This document shows positions 1-8,300 of a stretch of DNA of 64,000 bases, in pieces (within the stretch, counting starts at the first letter, position 1; each line of letters starts with the position of its first letter). Below the pieces are notes generated by a model that was not told the origin of the DNA, ran no database searches, and saw nothing but the letters and a program-made list of their open reading frames with translations. The stretch comes from Planctomycetota bacterium. GTDB taxonomy: Bacteria > Planctomycetota > UBA1135. Location of the stretch: NCBI GenBank assembly GCA_027623295.1, contig JAQBXR010000003.1, positions 92,705 through 156,704 on the forward strand. Reading direction: 5' to 3'. Made by a program: the position numbers and the translations under genes.

Positions 1-1280
1 TGTAAATGCACTTCCGCGCGCTCGGCCAACCATGTGCGACGCGGATCCACCACAATCAAATGCGCACCTTTGCGCATAGCTTTCTTCATGCGCAAAGCGA
101 GCACCGGATGCGCCTCGGTAGTGTTACTGCCCACGACTAACATGCAGTCAGTGTTCTCGATTTCTTCCATCGAGTTTGTCATAGCACCTACACCTAAAGA
201 CCTGACCAGGCCATATACGGTTGGTGCGTGTCAGGTGGCGGCACAACTGTGAACGTTATTGGTGCCGACCGCGGAGCGCGCTAGCTTTTGCAATGCGTAA
301 ACATCTTCATTGGTGCAACGACTCGATGCAAGAAAGCCAATGCTGTCGGCGCCGTACTTCTTTTTCACTGCACTCAATCCTTCGACAACGCGGCTATAGG
401 CAATCTCCCAAGTGGTTTCCTCTAGCTCACCTTGTGCATTGCGCACCAATGGATGAGTCAGGCGATCCTTATGGTGAATGAACTGCCAGGCGAAGCGACC
501 CTTGTTGCACAAGTGGCCATCGTTGGGGCCACTGCCTTCCTCGGAACTAATTTTGACAACCTTGCCGTCTTTAGTGTGAATGTCCAAAACACAGCCAACG
601 CCGCAGAAGGTGCAAACGGAACGAGTGGCTTCTGTTTCTGCAATCGGCGCAGTTGCTTGTTTCTCGTACAGTGCTCCGGTGGGGCAAGTGCTAATGCAGC
701 CGCCACACAGTTCACAAGATGTGTCGAGGAAGGAAGCACCATCGGTGGGTTGAATGAAGGCTTCGCTACCTTGGCCAACATGCTCTAAAGCGGTGCATTG
801 CATGACTTCATCGCAATAGCGCACGCATCGGTCGCACAAAATGCAAGCTCCGGGATCGAAGGCGAGGAAGCGGTTGCGGTCTTCCCAAGTGCGAGGATTT
901 TCGAACTTGATTGGCATTGCACCAACACCAAGTTCTTTCGCGCATTCTTCTAGGCCATCGACCTGCACGCCATTGCCCGAAGTGTGTTCGGTCATGAGCA
1001 TTTCCGCCATGGTGCGCCTTACGCGTTCCAGCATGGGGGATTGCGACGTCACCTTCATGCCTTTAGCGGCAGTGGTTTTGCACGCCGGCACCGGACGCGG
1101 CGCACCTTCCAACTCCACCAGGCACATGCGGCATCCGCCGTAGGGATCTAAGCGATCATCGTGACAAAGAGTTGGGACCTCGGTACAAGTCTTGCGGCAT
1201 GCGGCCAACAAAGTTTCGCCGGCTTGCACTTCTACGGTTTTACCGTCGAGTTCGAAAGAAACGTTTAAATCAGAGTTCAT
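1..1280 (-). CDS. fdhA: Formate dehydrogenase catalytic subunit, selenoprotein (3' end outside window)
   Basis: Molybdopterin oxidoreductase that oxidises formate to CO2. Visible domains in order: 2Fe-2S ferredoxin-like (Cys39, 50, 53, 67), two 4Fe-4S ferredoxin clusters (Cys146/149/152/156 and Cys189/192/195/199), then the Fe4S4 domain of molybdopterin enzymes (Cys223, 226, 230, 258). The conventional frame stops at TGA 231-233 after VHSCAAT, but the same frame resumes with [20 protein letters not shown] and stays open to base 1. This matches the FdhF active site, where E. coli has Sec140 followed by HGPSVAGL. I read the TGA as selenocysteine 350, not a stop. The ATG overlaps the stop of the upstream NuoF-like gene (ATGA). 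The NuoG-like N-terminus plus that partner indicates a soluble NAD(P)- or ferredoxin-linked enzyme. No sel genes are in the window. Confidence 0.88.
199..212 (-). promoter_or_regulatory. SECIS-like hairpin 3' of the in-frame UGA
   Basis: On the minus strand, 18 nt after the TGA, GGCCT pairs with AGGTC (one G-U pair) around a four-base GGTC loop. Bacterial SECIS elements lie just downstream of the Sec codon and carry GGU in the apical loop, which SelB recognises (E. coli fdhF has GGUCU). The spacing from UGA looks a little longer than in E. coli. I folded it by eye only. Confidence 0.5.
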
Positions 1281-2650
1281 ACCACCACACCACTTTCAGA
1301 GAACCAACGGCGCCATAAGCGCAAAACTAAAGGGGCTGTAAATCCTAAGCCGCAAATTGAACCCAACTCCATACTCTCAAGCCAACGCTCTTCGGTATCG
1401 GCATCAGGAAAGGCAGTGCTTCCACTAAGCCATGAAGCTACGGCGCGGCATCCGAGTCGGCAGGGTGTGCATTGCGAGCAAGATTCCTGCGCAAAGAACT
1501 GCATGATGTTAGCAGCGACATCGCGTGGATCACGCTTAGCGAAAATCACCACCGCTGCAGTGCCAGGAGCAGTGCCAACTTCTTTCAAGCCTTTCGAAGA
1601 AAGCGATGTGCTGAGAAGGCTGCCCGGCAGAACACCAGTTGCGGCGCCGCCTGGAATCCAACAGGAAACCTCGGCGCCATCTTTGACTCCCCCACCAAAC
1701 TGATCGACTAACTCTTGTGCAGTGATTCCTACAGGCGCTTCATAAACGCCGGGCTGGTTGACGTCGCCGGAAAGGGAATACAGTCGATGCGTTCCTCCTT
1801 CCCCTTCAAATTCACCTGACAACAAACGTTCCGCCCACCAAAAGGTTTCCACGTTGTTCATTAAGGTTGGCAAACCCCACAAGCCGGCTTGGGTTGGGTA
1901 GGGGGGTTTGTGGCGAGGCTGTGGGCGTCGCCCCTCCATGCTTTCAAGTAATGCGGTTTCTTCACCGCAAATGTAGGCGCCACCGCCAATGCAGATATCT
2001 ACACGAAACGCAAAGCCGGTTTCACTTGCTGGCTCTACAGGGTCGGAGCGGCGCGGCGTTAATGGAAAAGCTAGACCTTCTCCAAAGGCATGTCCGGTCG
2101 CTAAACCACCGTGTTCGGTTTTACTCCCTTGCAGGCCTTTTGCACCATGCTCCACGAACCAATCAAGGGCGGAAAGAGCGACATCGTCCAGGCCGGTGTC
2201 GTGAGGCTTCGCCGGACGCCCAGCAAAACCAGCACCGGCCCAAAGCGCACCGGAGCCTTCGCTCAAAATGCCGCTAGCCACCAAAGATGCAATGGCGGTT
2301 TTCAAAGACTCCAACTGATCGACGTACTCCGGGCGCAAATACACGTAACCGCGCGCCGCACCTGCAAACTCCGCCGCGCGCTGCATGCCCCGCAGCACCA
2401 CTTCAGGCTGCTCGCGAAATAGCCAGCCATCTTTAAAGGTGCCGGGCTCGCCCTCATCTGCGTTACATACAATCACTTTGCCGCCACCCATTTCTGGAGT
2501 GCCGACCAGTGGTTCATCCCGTACCGCATTCCATTTGAATGCCGCCGGGAAACCAGCGCCGCCGCAGCCGCGCAGTCCATCAAGACGAGAAAGGTCCATC
2601 ACCACTATCCTAACGTAGTGCGCTAGTTTGACTTCCTTATGCGTCGGCAT
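1277..2650 (-). CDS. NuoF-like NAD(P)/FMN subunit of formate dehydrogenase
   Basis: Electron-transfer subunit of the NADH dehydrogenase 51-kDa family (FdsB/HymB type), 457 aa. The FMN/NADH-binding region begins LRGCGGAGFPAAFKW and includes NADEGEPGTFKD; GGGAYICGEETALLESMEG follows. The C-terminal 4Fe-4S motif ESCSQCTPCRLGC is intact. The protein starts almost directly at the Rossmann-like part, so the thioredoxin-like 24-kDa partner (FdsG/NuoE) is neither fused nor encoded upstream here. A TAG lies in frame just before the ATG, which fixes the start. Its stop overlaps the start of the catalytic subunit, so the two form one transcription unit. It probably passes electrons between the Fe-S chain and NAD(P). 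Confidence 0.87.
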   Translation of the reverse strand: MPTHKEVKLAHYVRIVVMDLSRLDGLRGCGGAGFPAAFKWNAVRDEPLVGTPEMGGGKVIVCNADEGEPGTFKDGWLFREQPEVVLRGMQRAAEFAGAARGYVYLRPEYVDQLESLKTAIASLVASGILSEGSGALWAGAGFAGRPAKPHDTGLDDVALSALDWFVEHGAKGLQGSKTEHGGLATGHAFGEGLAFPLTPRRSDPVEPASETGFAFRVDICIGGGAYICGEETALLESMEGRRPQPRHKPPYPTQAGLWGLPTLMNNVETFWWAERLLSGEFEGEGGTHRLYSLSGDVNQPGVYEAPVGITAQELVDQFGGGVKDGAEVSCWIPGGAATGVLPGSLLSTSLSSKGLKEVGTAPGTAAVVIFAKRDPRDVAANIMQFFAQESCSQCTPCRLGCRAVASWLSGSTAFPDADTEERWLESMELGSICGLGFTAPLVLRLWRRWFSESGVVV

Positions 2651-2944
2651 CTATTCCACACCTCGGTAGCCATTTAGCAAAAATCCCGGCCACAGCATGT
2701 ACGCGCCCAGCAGCTTCACGAACAACTCGATTGGACAATAGGCTCGTTCACGTTCCGATTTACTTTGTTATGGCGCTTCACCTCCTCCCAAACTCCCGTT
2801 CAGTCCCCTAACCGCATCTTGAGGAAAATTCCTCGCGCGTTTGGTACAAGCCTTCGGCGACGATTACGGTGAACTAGCACTGTTAAGTGAACTTACGTGG
2901 TGGATTTTCTTACGGGAATCCACCACGTTTTTTATGATGCCGCG
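2651..2944. other. Divergent intergenic region, fdh operon / binding-protein gene
   Basis: A 294-bp spacer between two divergent genes. It holds a 14-bp palindrome (GAGGAAAATTCCTC, 2821-2834) that could be an operator, and the hairpin plus T-run listed separately. I looked for a cobalamin riboswitch core because the downstream gene resembles BtuF and saw no convincing B12 box. No open frame here looks like a gene. Confidence 0.5.
2895..2933 (+). terminator. Terminator-like hairpin with T-run just before a start codon
   Basis: A perfect 12-bp inverted repeat (ACGTGGTGGATT at 2895-2906 and AATCCACCACGT at 2917-2928) with a 10-nt loop, running into TTTTTT (2928-2933). It ends 11 nt before the ATG at 2945. 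Nothing on the plus strand upstream needs a terminator, so an attenuator controlling the transporter gene is likelier. No alternative antiterminator pairing was established. Confidence 0.65.
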
Positions 2945-3817
2945 ATGCGCTTTTGCCGCCTCCTCTTGTTTTTCCCGCTGCTTGCATGCACCCGTGCGGA
3001 AGTCTCCAGTACTGAGGAGCATGCCAGTGGATTGGCTGCGCAACGCATTGTGGTGCTTGGACCATCCACTAGTGCCAATCTATACGCCATGGGACAAGGG
3101 CATCGGGTGGTTGGGGTTTCAGATTACTGCACGGTTTCTGGGGCGCAAAATACCGCGCGCATTGGTGGCTTGGCCGATCCATCGCTCGAACGCATTGTGG
3201 CGTTGAATCCAGATTTAATTTTGACCCAAGGAAAGATCCCTTTAGTCGAACAGCTTTGTGCGGATTCCGATCTTCCCTTCCACGCATTCGCCACCGATAC
3301 TCTGCAAGAATGGCATGACGAAGTTTCGTGGCTTGGCGAGGAACTAGGCGTTACCAAAGAGGCCGATGCCCTGAATGCAAAGATGGCGGAAGGATTAGCC
3401 TCGTTCAAAAACCAAACGGAGGGCTCACCAACGGTGTTGCTTGTCATCTTTCGTAACGAAGACGAAGCCTCCAAAATTATGGCCGCAGGAGATCGCGGCT
3501 TCTTAAACGAATTACTCCTAGCCGCTGGTGGGCAAAACGTTTTGCTCGGCAGCGATCGCGATTACTTCGACTTGAATGAGGAGCGGTTGCTACACGCTGC
3601 CCCGGATTTAATTTTTGAGTTCAACACTTCCGCAAGGGAGGAGGACCGAGCGGAACTCAACACAAAGGCCCTTGCGGTTTGGAAACGAGATTTTCCGAGC
3701 CTGCCTGCAACCAAGTCTGGCCGCATCTTCACCTTAATAGGAGAGGATCTTTTGATTCCTGGCCCAAACATGCTCGCGACTGCCGAGCAAATGCAGCGCT
3801 TGCTTAACGTGAAATGA
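2945..3817 (+). CDS. Periplasmic substrate-binding lipoprotein, BtuF/FecB type
   Basis: Binding protein of a cobalamin/siderophore-type ABC importer. The start at 2945 gives MRFCRLLLFFPLLAC, a signal peptide ending in a lipobox (LLAC); the frame is open further upstream but lies in the hairpin. The mature protein has the two-lobed class III binding-protein pattern: RIVVLGPSTSANLYAMG, VVGVSDYC, LNPDLILTQ, then a long helix before the second lobe (GSPTVLLVIFRNED). About 290 aa, normal for the family. The matching ATPase and permease lie about 2.4 kb downstream on the same strand, beyond three minus-strand genes. The ligand (B12, haem or siderophore) cannot be told from sequence. Confidence 0.8.
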   Translation: MRFCRLLLFFPLLACTRAEVSSTEEHASGLAAQRIVVLGPSTSANLYAMGQGHRVVGVSDYCTVSGAQNTARIGGLADPSLERIVALNPDLILTQGKIPLVEQLCADSDLPFHAFATDTLQEWHDEVSWLGEELGVTKEADALNAKMAEGLASFKNQTEGSPTVLLVIFRNEDEASKIMAAGDRGFLNELLLAAGGQNVLLGSDRDYFDLNEERLLHAAPDLIFEFNTSAREEDRAELNTKALAVWKRDFPSLPATKSGRIFTLIGEDLLIPGPNMLATAEQMQRLLNVK

Positions 3818-4460
3818 TTGCGAAGCCCAAGCCGAGTTCTGAATCGAAACCGGGACCGCTCATCAAGCTGCCATCTTCGTTAATTAGTAAGTAACGAAAG
3901 GTCAGCGTGGAACCGTCATCGGCGGACAACACTATGTTGTTCATGCGACCAATAGCGTCATCGGTCAGGGTAAATTTTGCTGCACCAAAAGAATAGGAGT
4001 GCACCGTTTTGGCGGTAATGGGGTGCAAGACTTCGGCGGCGACCAAAACACCTGCGTCGTCCACCTCCAAGGTCGCCAAGCGAAACTTGGAACGGGCGTT
4101 TGCTGCTTCGCCGATCCAAGTGCCGCCCAACAGGCTGGCCGCGAAGTGCCCTGGGCCCGTCGACTTACTCACTGAAAAGGTGCCCGTGGTGGTTGCGCCT
4201 TCATCGGGGCTGAGGGTGTAGGTGCCCGAGATAAAAGCCATGGCGTCGTCCATCTGGCCACTCAAGGCCGGTACCTTCCGCGCTATTGGTAATGAGGCCG
4301 TTCAAGAGCGCCATGTAGAAATTGCGCGCGGACTCGCCGATTAAATCGGCCTGTAGGGTTCCGGTCCAATCTCCATTCAAATCCGACTGCGAGAAAATAA
4401 TCGGACCACCGAAGCCGCAAAGGCCAGGCGGAGGATGGATGTGAGGAGGGGATGCTGCAT
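3804..4460 (-). pseudogene. Decayed paralogue of the neighbouring lipoprotein
   Basis: Pieces of a protein homologous to the one at 4559-5404 lie in three reading frames. An N-terminus MQHPLLTSILRLAFAAS starts at 4460 and resembles MIQTPLMTFSRLALLLTV of the intact gene. A second frame carries SDLNGDWTG and AEGTGLEWPDG. The third frame from about 4265 carries GPGHFAASLLGGTWIGEA, DDAIGRMNN and LLINEDGSLMSGPG to the stop at 3804. About 40 residues present in the intact copy are missing at the second junction. I infer at least two frameshifts and one deletion after a tandem duplication. The larger C-terminal piece could still be translated. Confidence 0.7.
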
Positions 4461-4464
4461 GATG

Positions 4465-4507
4465 AAAAAGAAAAGCGCCGGACAACCCATGTTGGATCGT
4501 CCGGCGC
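4465..4507 (-). terminator. Rho-independent terminator after the lipoprotein gene
   Basis: On the minus strand GCGCCGGAC (4507-4499) pairs with GTCCGGCGC (4483-4475), followed by TTTTCTTTTT. It lies about 50 bp beyond the stop of the gene at 4559-5404 and right before the start of the decayed paralogue. Confidence 0.8.
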
Positions 4508-4558
4508 CTCTGGAGCCTCTAGGATAATCGAAAACCTAGATTCCGGGGGGAGTGAAGA

Positions 4559-5404
4559 CTAGCGTGTCAGTTCGACTTTGCCTGCTCCAAGCGTGGAATC
4601 TACACCAGGACCCGTGATCAGCGTTCCTGCATCGTTGATGAGTAGGAATTCAAAGCTCAAGGTGGAGCCGTCGTCGCTAGCAAGCAACACGTTGTTGATG
4701 CGGCCGATGGCGTCATCTGCGAACACCAAAGTGCCTGCACCGGCGGAGTAAAAGTGAACCGTGGTCAAAGAACCTGGGACCAGGACTTTCGCTTCCACAA
4801 CTACGCCATCGCGGTCAAACTCAATGCCTGCGATCCGGAAACGTTCGCGGCTGTTCGAGCCTTGTCCTTGCCACACACCCTCGGAAAGACCAATGGAGAA
4901 GTGACCTGCGCCAGAACTACGACGTAGCTCAAAGGTTCCCTCGAAAAGGTCGCCGTCAGGGCGAAGGATGCTTACTGTTCCATTGATCTGGTTCAGTGCA
5001 ACGTTCATGGTTCCTTCCAAGGTCATATCTTCATCAACCAGGGAGTCGATCGCCAAATCTAGAAAGCCCTGGGTGTTGAAGTCGAGCTGAATGCTCGCGT
5101 TGGATGGATCCCAATCGCCACCGCCGCCTTCTGCGCTATCGGTCAACTGACCATTTGCCACGCGGATATAAACGTTACGCTTAATCAGCGTGCGGTTGTC
5201 AGGAATCAGTTCTCCAGTCCAGTCGCCGTTCAGGTCACCCATCGAAAACTGAAGGCCGCCACTCGATCCACCAGAACCCGATCCGGATCCGGAACCAGCA
5301 CTACCGCCGGTCGAGGTAAGGCCGCCGCCTCCACAGGAAGCGAGGACGCCCACGGTGAGAAGTAGGGCGAGGCGGGAAAAGGTCATTAGGGGGGTTTGAA
5401 TCAT
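4559..5404 (-). CDS. Lipoprotein of unknown function, Gly/Ser-rich linker
   Basis: I do not recognise the family. The start at 5404 (MIQTPLMTFSRLALLL) is chosen because the decayed copy next door aligns from there; 30 further residues upstream are in frame but do not look like a signal. The signal peptide ends in a lipobox (VLASC), followed by a Gly/Ser tract with GSGSG runs, typical of a linker tethering a domain to a membrane. The rest is about 220 residues rich in beta-type sequence with the motifs DLNGDWTG, GHFSIGLSEGVWQG and DDAIGRINNV. It is a single-gene unit with its own terminator. Probably cell-envelope located. Confidence 0.7.
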   Translation of the reverse strand: MIQTPLMTFSRLALLLTVGVLASCGGGGLTSTGGSAGSGSGSGSGGSSGGLQFSMGDLNGDWTGELIPDNRTLIKRNVYIRVANGQLTDSAEGGGGDWDPSNASIQLDFNTQGFLDLAIDSLVDEDMTLEGTMNVALNQINGTVSILRPDGDLFEGTFELRRSSGAGHFSIGLSEGVWQGQGSNSRERFRIAGIEFDRDGVVVEAKVLVPGSLTTVHFYSAGAGTLVFADDAIGRINNVLLASDDGSTLSFEFLLINDAGTLITGPGVDSTLGAGKVELTR

Positions 5405-5553
5405 AATTCGGTTTAAGCTAGGGTCTCCAAGAGAAGTGTAAGTCTTGTGGCGGAAGTGGCTTGTGATCGTGAGGCGGAAGCCGCCAACACCCAAGATAAC
5501 CCCACAAATTGAAACTTACCGGCTTTTTTCCGAATTCCTTCTAAAGCGCTCTG

Positions 5554-6141
5554 CTATAGGCCCCGCGCGAACGCTGCCTCGACTAGCTCGCAGAAGCAAT
5601 GTCCAAAGAAGAGATGGGCTTCTTGGATCCGCGGAGTGTCGTTGCTTGGAGCACGGAAGCAGACATCGCTGACTCCGGCGAGCTCCCCACCCTTAAGGCC
5701 AGTCACGCCAATAATCTTGGCTCCCCGAGCACGAGCGGTTTCGACAGCCCGCAAGATATTCTTGCTATTGCCGCTGGTGGAGATAGCGAGGAAGACATCG
5801 CCCTCTTTCACGTGGGCGCGCACCTGGCGCTCAAAGACTTCCTCGGGTGGATAGTCGTTAACCAATGCGGTGTAGGTGCTGGAGTTCACCGTGAGCGCAT
5901 GCACATTGAGTGGTTCGCGTTCCTCAAGGTAGCGCCCGACCAGCTCGGCGGCCCAGTGTTGTGCATCTGCCGCACTCCCTCCATTTCCCGCGAGGAATAC
6001 TCCACCACCCTGCTTTAGCGCGGTAATCGCAAGCTCAGCAGCCTGGGTCGTGGCGGCAAAGAAATCATCATCCAAGGCCGCAAAGGTACTTTGAGCTTGT
6101 TCCAGGCGTTGGCGCAAAAGGGCGTCGGATGACGGCGACAT
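5554..6141 (-). CDS. gmhA: Sedoheptulose-7-phosphate isomerase (SIS family)
   Basis: Converts D-sedoheptulose 7-phosphate to D-glycero-manno-heptose 7-phosphate, the first step toward the ADP-heptose of LPS inner core. The SIS fold is clear: GNGGSAADAQHWAAELVGRY near residue 50, the STSGNSKN phosphate-binding loop and the conserved C-terminal helix RIQEAHLFFGHCFCELVE. About 195 aa, normal for GmhA. I start at ATG 6141 (MSPSSDALLRQRLEQ) rather than the in-frame start at 6255, which would overlap the divergent ATPase gene and adds low-complexity residues. No other heptose genes are in the window. Presence of GmhA argues for a heptose-containing LPS or glycan. Confidence 0.88.
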   Translation of the reverse strand: MSPSSDALLRQRLEQAQSTFAALDDDFFAATTQAAELAITALKQGGGVFLAGNGGSAADAQHWAAELVGRYLEEREPLNVHALTVNSSTYTALVNDYPPEEVFERQVRAHVKEGDVFLAISTSGNSKNILRAVETARARGAKIIGVTGLKGGELAGVSDVCFRAPSNDTPRIQEAHLFFGHCFCELVEAAFARGL

Positions 6142-6204
6142 GTGGCGGATTGTACTTCTTCCGTGGCGCTTCCCCGAAATGCTGGGGCGGGTCATCATGG
6201 GGGC

Positions 6205-6987
6205 GTGAGCTTGCGCGCCACCACCCTCACGGTCGCTTTTGGGCCGAAACCGCAAACGCCTGTGCTGCAGGACCTCGACTTTGAACTCGAGCCCGGCCGC
6301 TTCGACGTAATCGTGGGCGCGAATGGTGTCGGCAAAAGCACTTTGCTGCGTGCGCTTGCTGGGTTACTGCCGCTGCAGGGCGGCAAAGTGCTTTTAGATG
6401 GGAAGTCCCTCGCCAAAATCTCTCTGCCCGACCGCGCTCGAGCGATTGGGTTTTTGCCGCAAGAAATCCAGCCCGCCTTTGCATACACCGTCGAGCAAGC
6501 GGTTGGTTTAGGCGCACGCGTTGCTGGCCATGGACATTGGTTTGATACTGAGTCTAAGCCTAAAGCCACCCGCGCCATCGATGCTGCCCTGAACTTGGTC
6601 GACGCCTTGGATTTACGTGGCCGCCGCTTATCCGAGTTGTCCGGCGGAGAACGACGTCGTGTTTTAATTGCAAGTGTGCTCGCGCAGGAGCCGCAGTACT
6701 TATTGTTAGACGAACCTGCCGCCATGTTGGACCTGCATCATCAGGCAGAGTTGTTTCGGTTACTCGCGCGCTTAGCCAGTAGCGGATTGTCGGTGGCTTG
6801 CGTGACGCACGACTGGAATCTTGCGGTTGGCTTTGCCGATCGCCTAACGGTTTTGAAAGAGCGCAACGTCTTAGCCTGTGGTGCGCCGGCGGACTTAATG
6901 GTGCCAAACATTCTGCAACAGGTGTATGGCGACTCCTTCTCTTTGCTACATCATGAAGACGGACGCCCCGTGGTGGTGCCCCGATGA
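6205..6987 (+). CDS. ABC transporter ATPase, BtuD/FecE type
   Basis: Cytoplasmic ATPase of a cobalamin/siderophore-type importer, 260 aa. Walker A GANGVGKST, signature LSGGERRR, Walker B LLLDEPAAMLD and H-loop VTHDW are intact. The GTG at 6205 follows GGGGG and gives the family-typical N-terminus SLRATTLTVAFG; an in-frame GTG at 6142 is possible but abuts the divergent gmhA start. The stop overlaps the permease ATG (ATGA), so the two are co-translated. It likely serves the binding protein at 2945-3817. Confidence 0.88.
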   Translation: MSLRATTLTVAFGPKPQTPVLQDLDFELEPGRFDVIVGANGVGKSTLLRALAGLLPLQGGKVLLDGKSLAKISLPDRARAIGFLPQEIQPAFAYTVEQAVGLGARVAGHGHWFDTESKPKATRAIDAALNLVDALDLRGRRLSELSGGERRRVLIASVLAQEPQYLLLDEPAAMLDLHHQAELFRLLARLASSGLSVACVTHDWNLAVGFADRLTVLKERNVLACGAPADLMVPNILQQVYGDSFSLLHHEDGRPVVVPR

Positions 6988-7982
6988 CCGCTCGCCCACG
7001 GTTTTTGTTGTTCGCTTTAGGTTTATTTTCCTTGGCGTGTGCATTCGTTGCACCTTTGTTTGGAGCGGAGTCCATCGCCATGCGCGTTGCGGTGCAAGAG
7101 TGGTTTACTTTTAACCCGGCTGATTGGTCTATGCATGCGAGGATTCTGGATCTGCGGTTGCCTCGTGTGCTTTTAGCTTGGCTATCGGGCGGAGCCCTCG
7201 CGATGGCTGGCGCCACCATGCAAACCTTATTGCGCAACGGTCTTGCCACGCCCTACACCTTAGGTGTTTCAACCGCGGGAACCTTTGGCGCCTTTCTTTG
7301 CTTGGCCTTTCCTTCTCTGGGTGGATGGTTATTCCTACCCCGCTTTGTTGCACTTGCTTTCGCCTTACTCGCAACCGGCCTCGTTTTACTCGTCGCCCGA
7401 CGCAGTCCCCGCTCCGATGGCCTCATCCTTGCTGGCGTCACCTTGAACTTTCTTTTTGGCGCCGCACTCATGTTAGTGCGCTATCTCGCCGATCCATATC
7501 GCCTAGCCGTACTTGACCGCTGGCTCATGGGTTCGCTCGATGTCGTCGGCTTCCAAACCCCACTCGGCCTGATTCCGTGGTTATTGGTTGGCTTGTTTAT
7601 ACTGGTGCGTTTAACCCCGGCACTGGACCAACTCGCTTTCGATACCGAGCTCGCTGCTTCACGTGGCTTTGATCCAAAACGCGCGCAACGCAATGGCCTG
7701 CTTGCTGCGAGTTTGCTTGCCGCGGCTGTAGTCGCACATACCGGACCGATTGGCTTTATTGGATTACTCGTGCCGCATGCCCTGCGTCGATTCACCGGCA
7801 TGCGCCACGGCCTGATGCTTCCCGCGTGTTGGTTTCTCGGATCTGGGTTTTTGGTGCTTGCCGATTTATGCGCACGCTCGCTGGAACTCTTCGGGCGCCA
7901 TAGTGATTTGCCTGTGGGCATTCTGACCTCCTTGATTGGCGCCCCCTTCTTTCTTTTACTCCTCCTAAAAGAACGGAACTAA
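6984..7982 (+). CDS. FecCD/BtuC-family ABC permease
   Basis: Inner-membrane permease of the same importer, 332 aa with about ten hydrophobic segments. The family signature is present: [20 protein letters not shown] followed by [20 protein letters not shown] near residues 55-95, and [19 protein letters not shown] before the last segments. The start overlaps the ATPase gene by 4 nt. Length and topology match BtuC/FhuB-half proteins. The gene ends 4 nt into the convergent MGMT-domain gene. Confidence 0.88.
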   Translation: MTARPRFLLFALGLFSLACAFVAPLFGAESIAMRVAVQEWFTFNPADWSMHARILDLRLPRVLLAWLSGGALAMAGATMQTLLRNGLATPYTLGVSTAGTFGAFLCLAFPSLGGWLFLPRFVALAFALLATGLVLLVARRSPRSDGLILAGVTLNFLFGAALMLVRYLADPYRLAVLDRWLMGSLDVVGFQTPLGLIPWLLVGLFILVRLTPALDQLAFDTELAASRGFDPKRAQRNGLLAASLLAAAVVAHTGPIGFIGLLVPHALRRFTGMRHGLMLPACWFLGSGFLVLADLCARSLELFGRHSDLPVGILTSLIGAPFFLLLLLKERN

Positions 7983-8233
7983 GCGCGCGCTGCTTTCGCT
8001 GCCCAGACTTCCCGCTCGTGGTCGAGCAACTTTTGCTTGCGCCAAAGCCCACCACCATAGCCCGACAGATTTCCATCTGCACAAATCACTCGATGGCAAG
8101 GAACCAATATCGTTAAGGGGCTAGGTCCGTTGGCGGTGCCTACGGCGCGGCTTGCCTTAGGCCGAGCATGGCCATCACGCTCTCGCACCGCTTGGTGCAT
8201 GACGCTGGACAAGGGAATCGTGCTGGAAATCAT
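7979..8233 (-). CDS. Short MGMT-domain O6-alkylguanine-DNA alkyltransferase
   Basis: C-terminal DNA-binding/active-site domain of methylated-DNA-cysteine methyltransferase. [11 protein letters not shown], the active-site PCHRV (Cys acceptor present) and [14 protein letters not shown] are all canonical. At 84 aa it is roughly half of Ogt/AdaB. The upstream part ([17 protein letters not shown]) replaces the usual IP-G-T-S-Y-E-A stretch poorly, and an in-frame stop precedes the ATG. It may be an intact short form, as in ATL-like proteins (though those lack the Cys), or a 5'-truncated gene. Convergent with the permease, 4-bp overlap. Confidence 0.68.
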   Translation of the reverse strand: MISSTIPLSSVMHQAVRERDGHARPKASRAVGTANGPSPLTILVPCHRVICADGNLSGYGGGLWRKQKLLDHEREVWAAKAARA

Positions 8234-8300
8234 AAATCCAGCTTAAGTCATCGGAGCATCCGCCTTACCGGTGTTTGGACTTCAATGTCGCCGTTACAAT

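Noticed and set aside
458..781. Minus-strand frame inside the formate dehydrogenase gene
   Set aside because: Fully inside fdhA in another frame; composition and lack of motifs mark it as a shadow.
2651..2894. Possible cobalamin riboswitch upstream of the BtuF-like gene
   Set aside because: No B12-box core or kissing-loop elements recognised by eye.
6195..7249. Long minus-strand frames opposite the ABC ATPase and permease
   Set aside because: Antisense to clearly conserved genes; Arg/Ser/Pro-rich shadow sequence.
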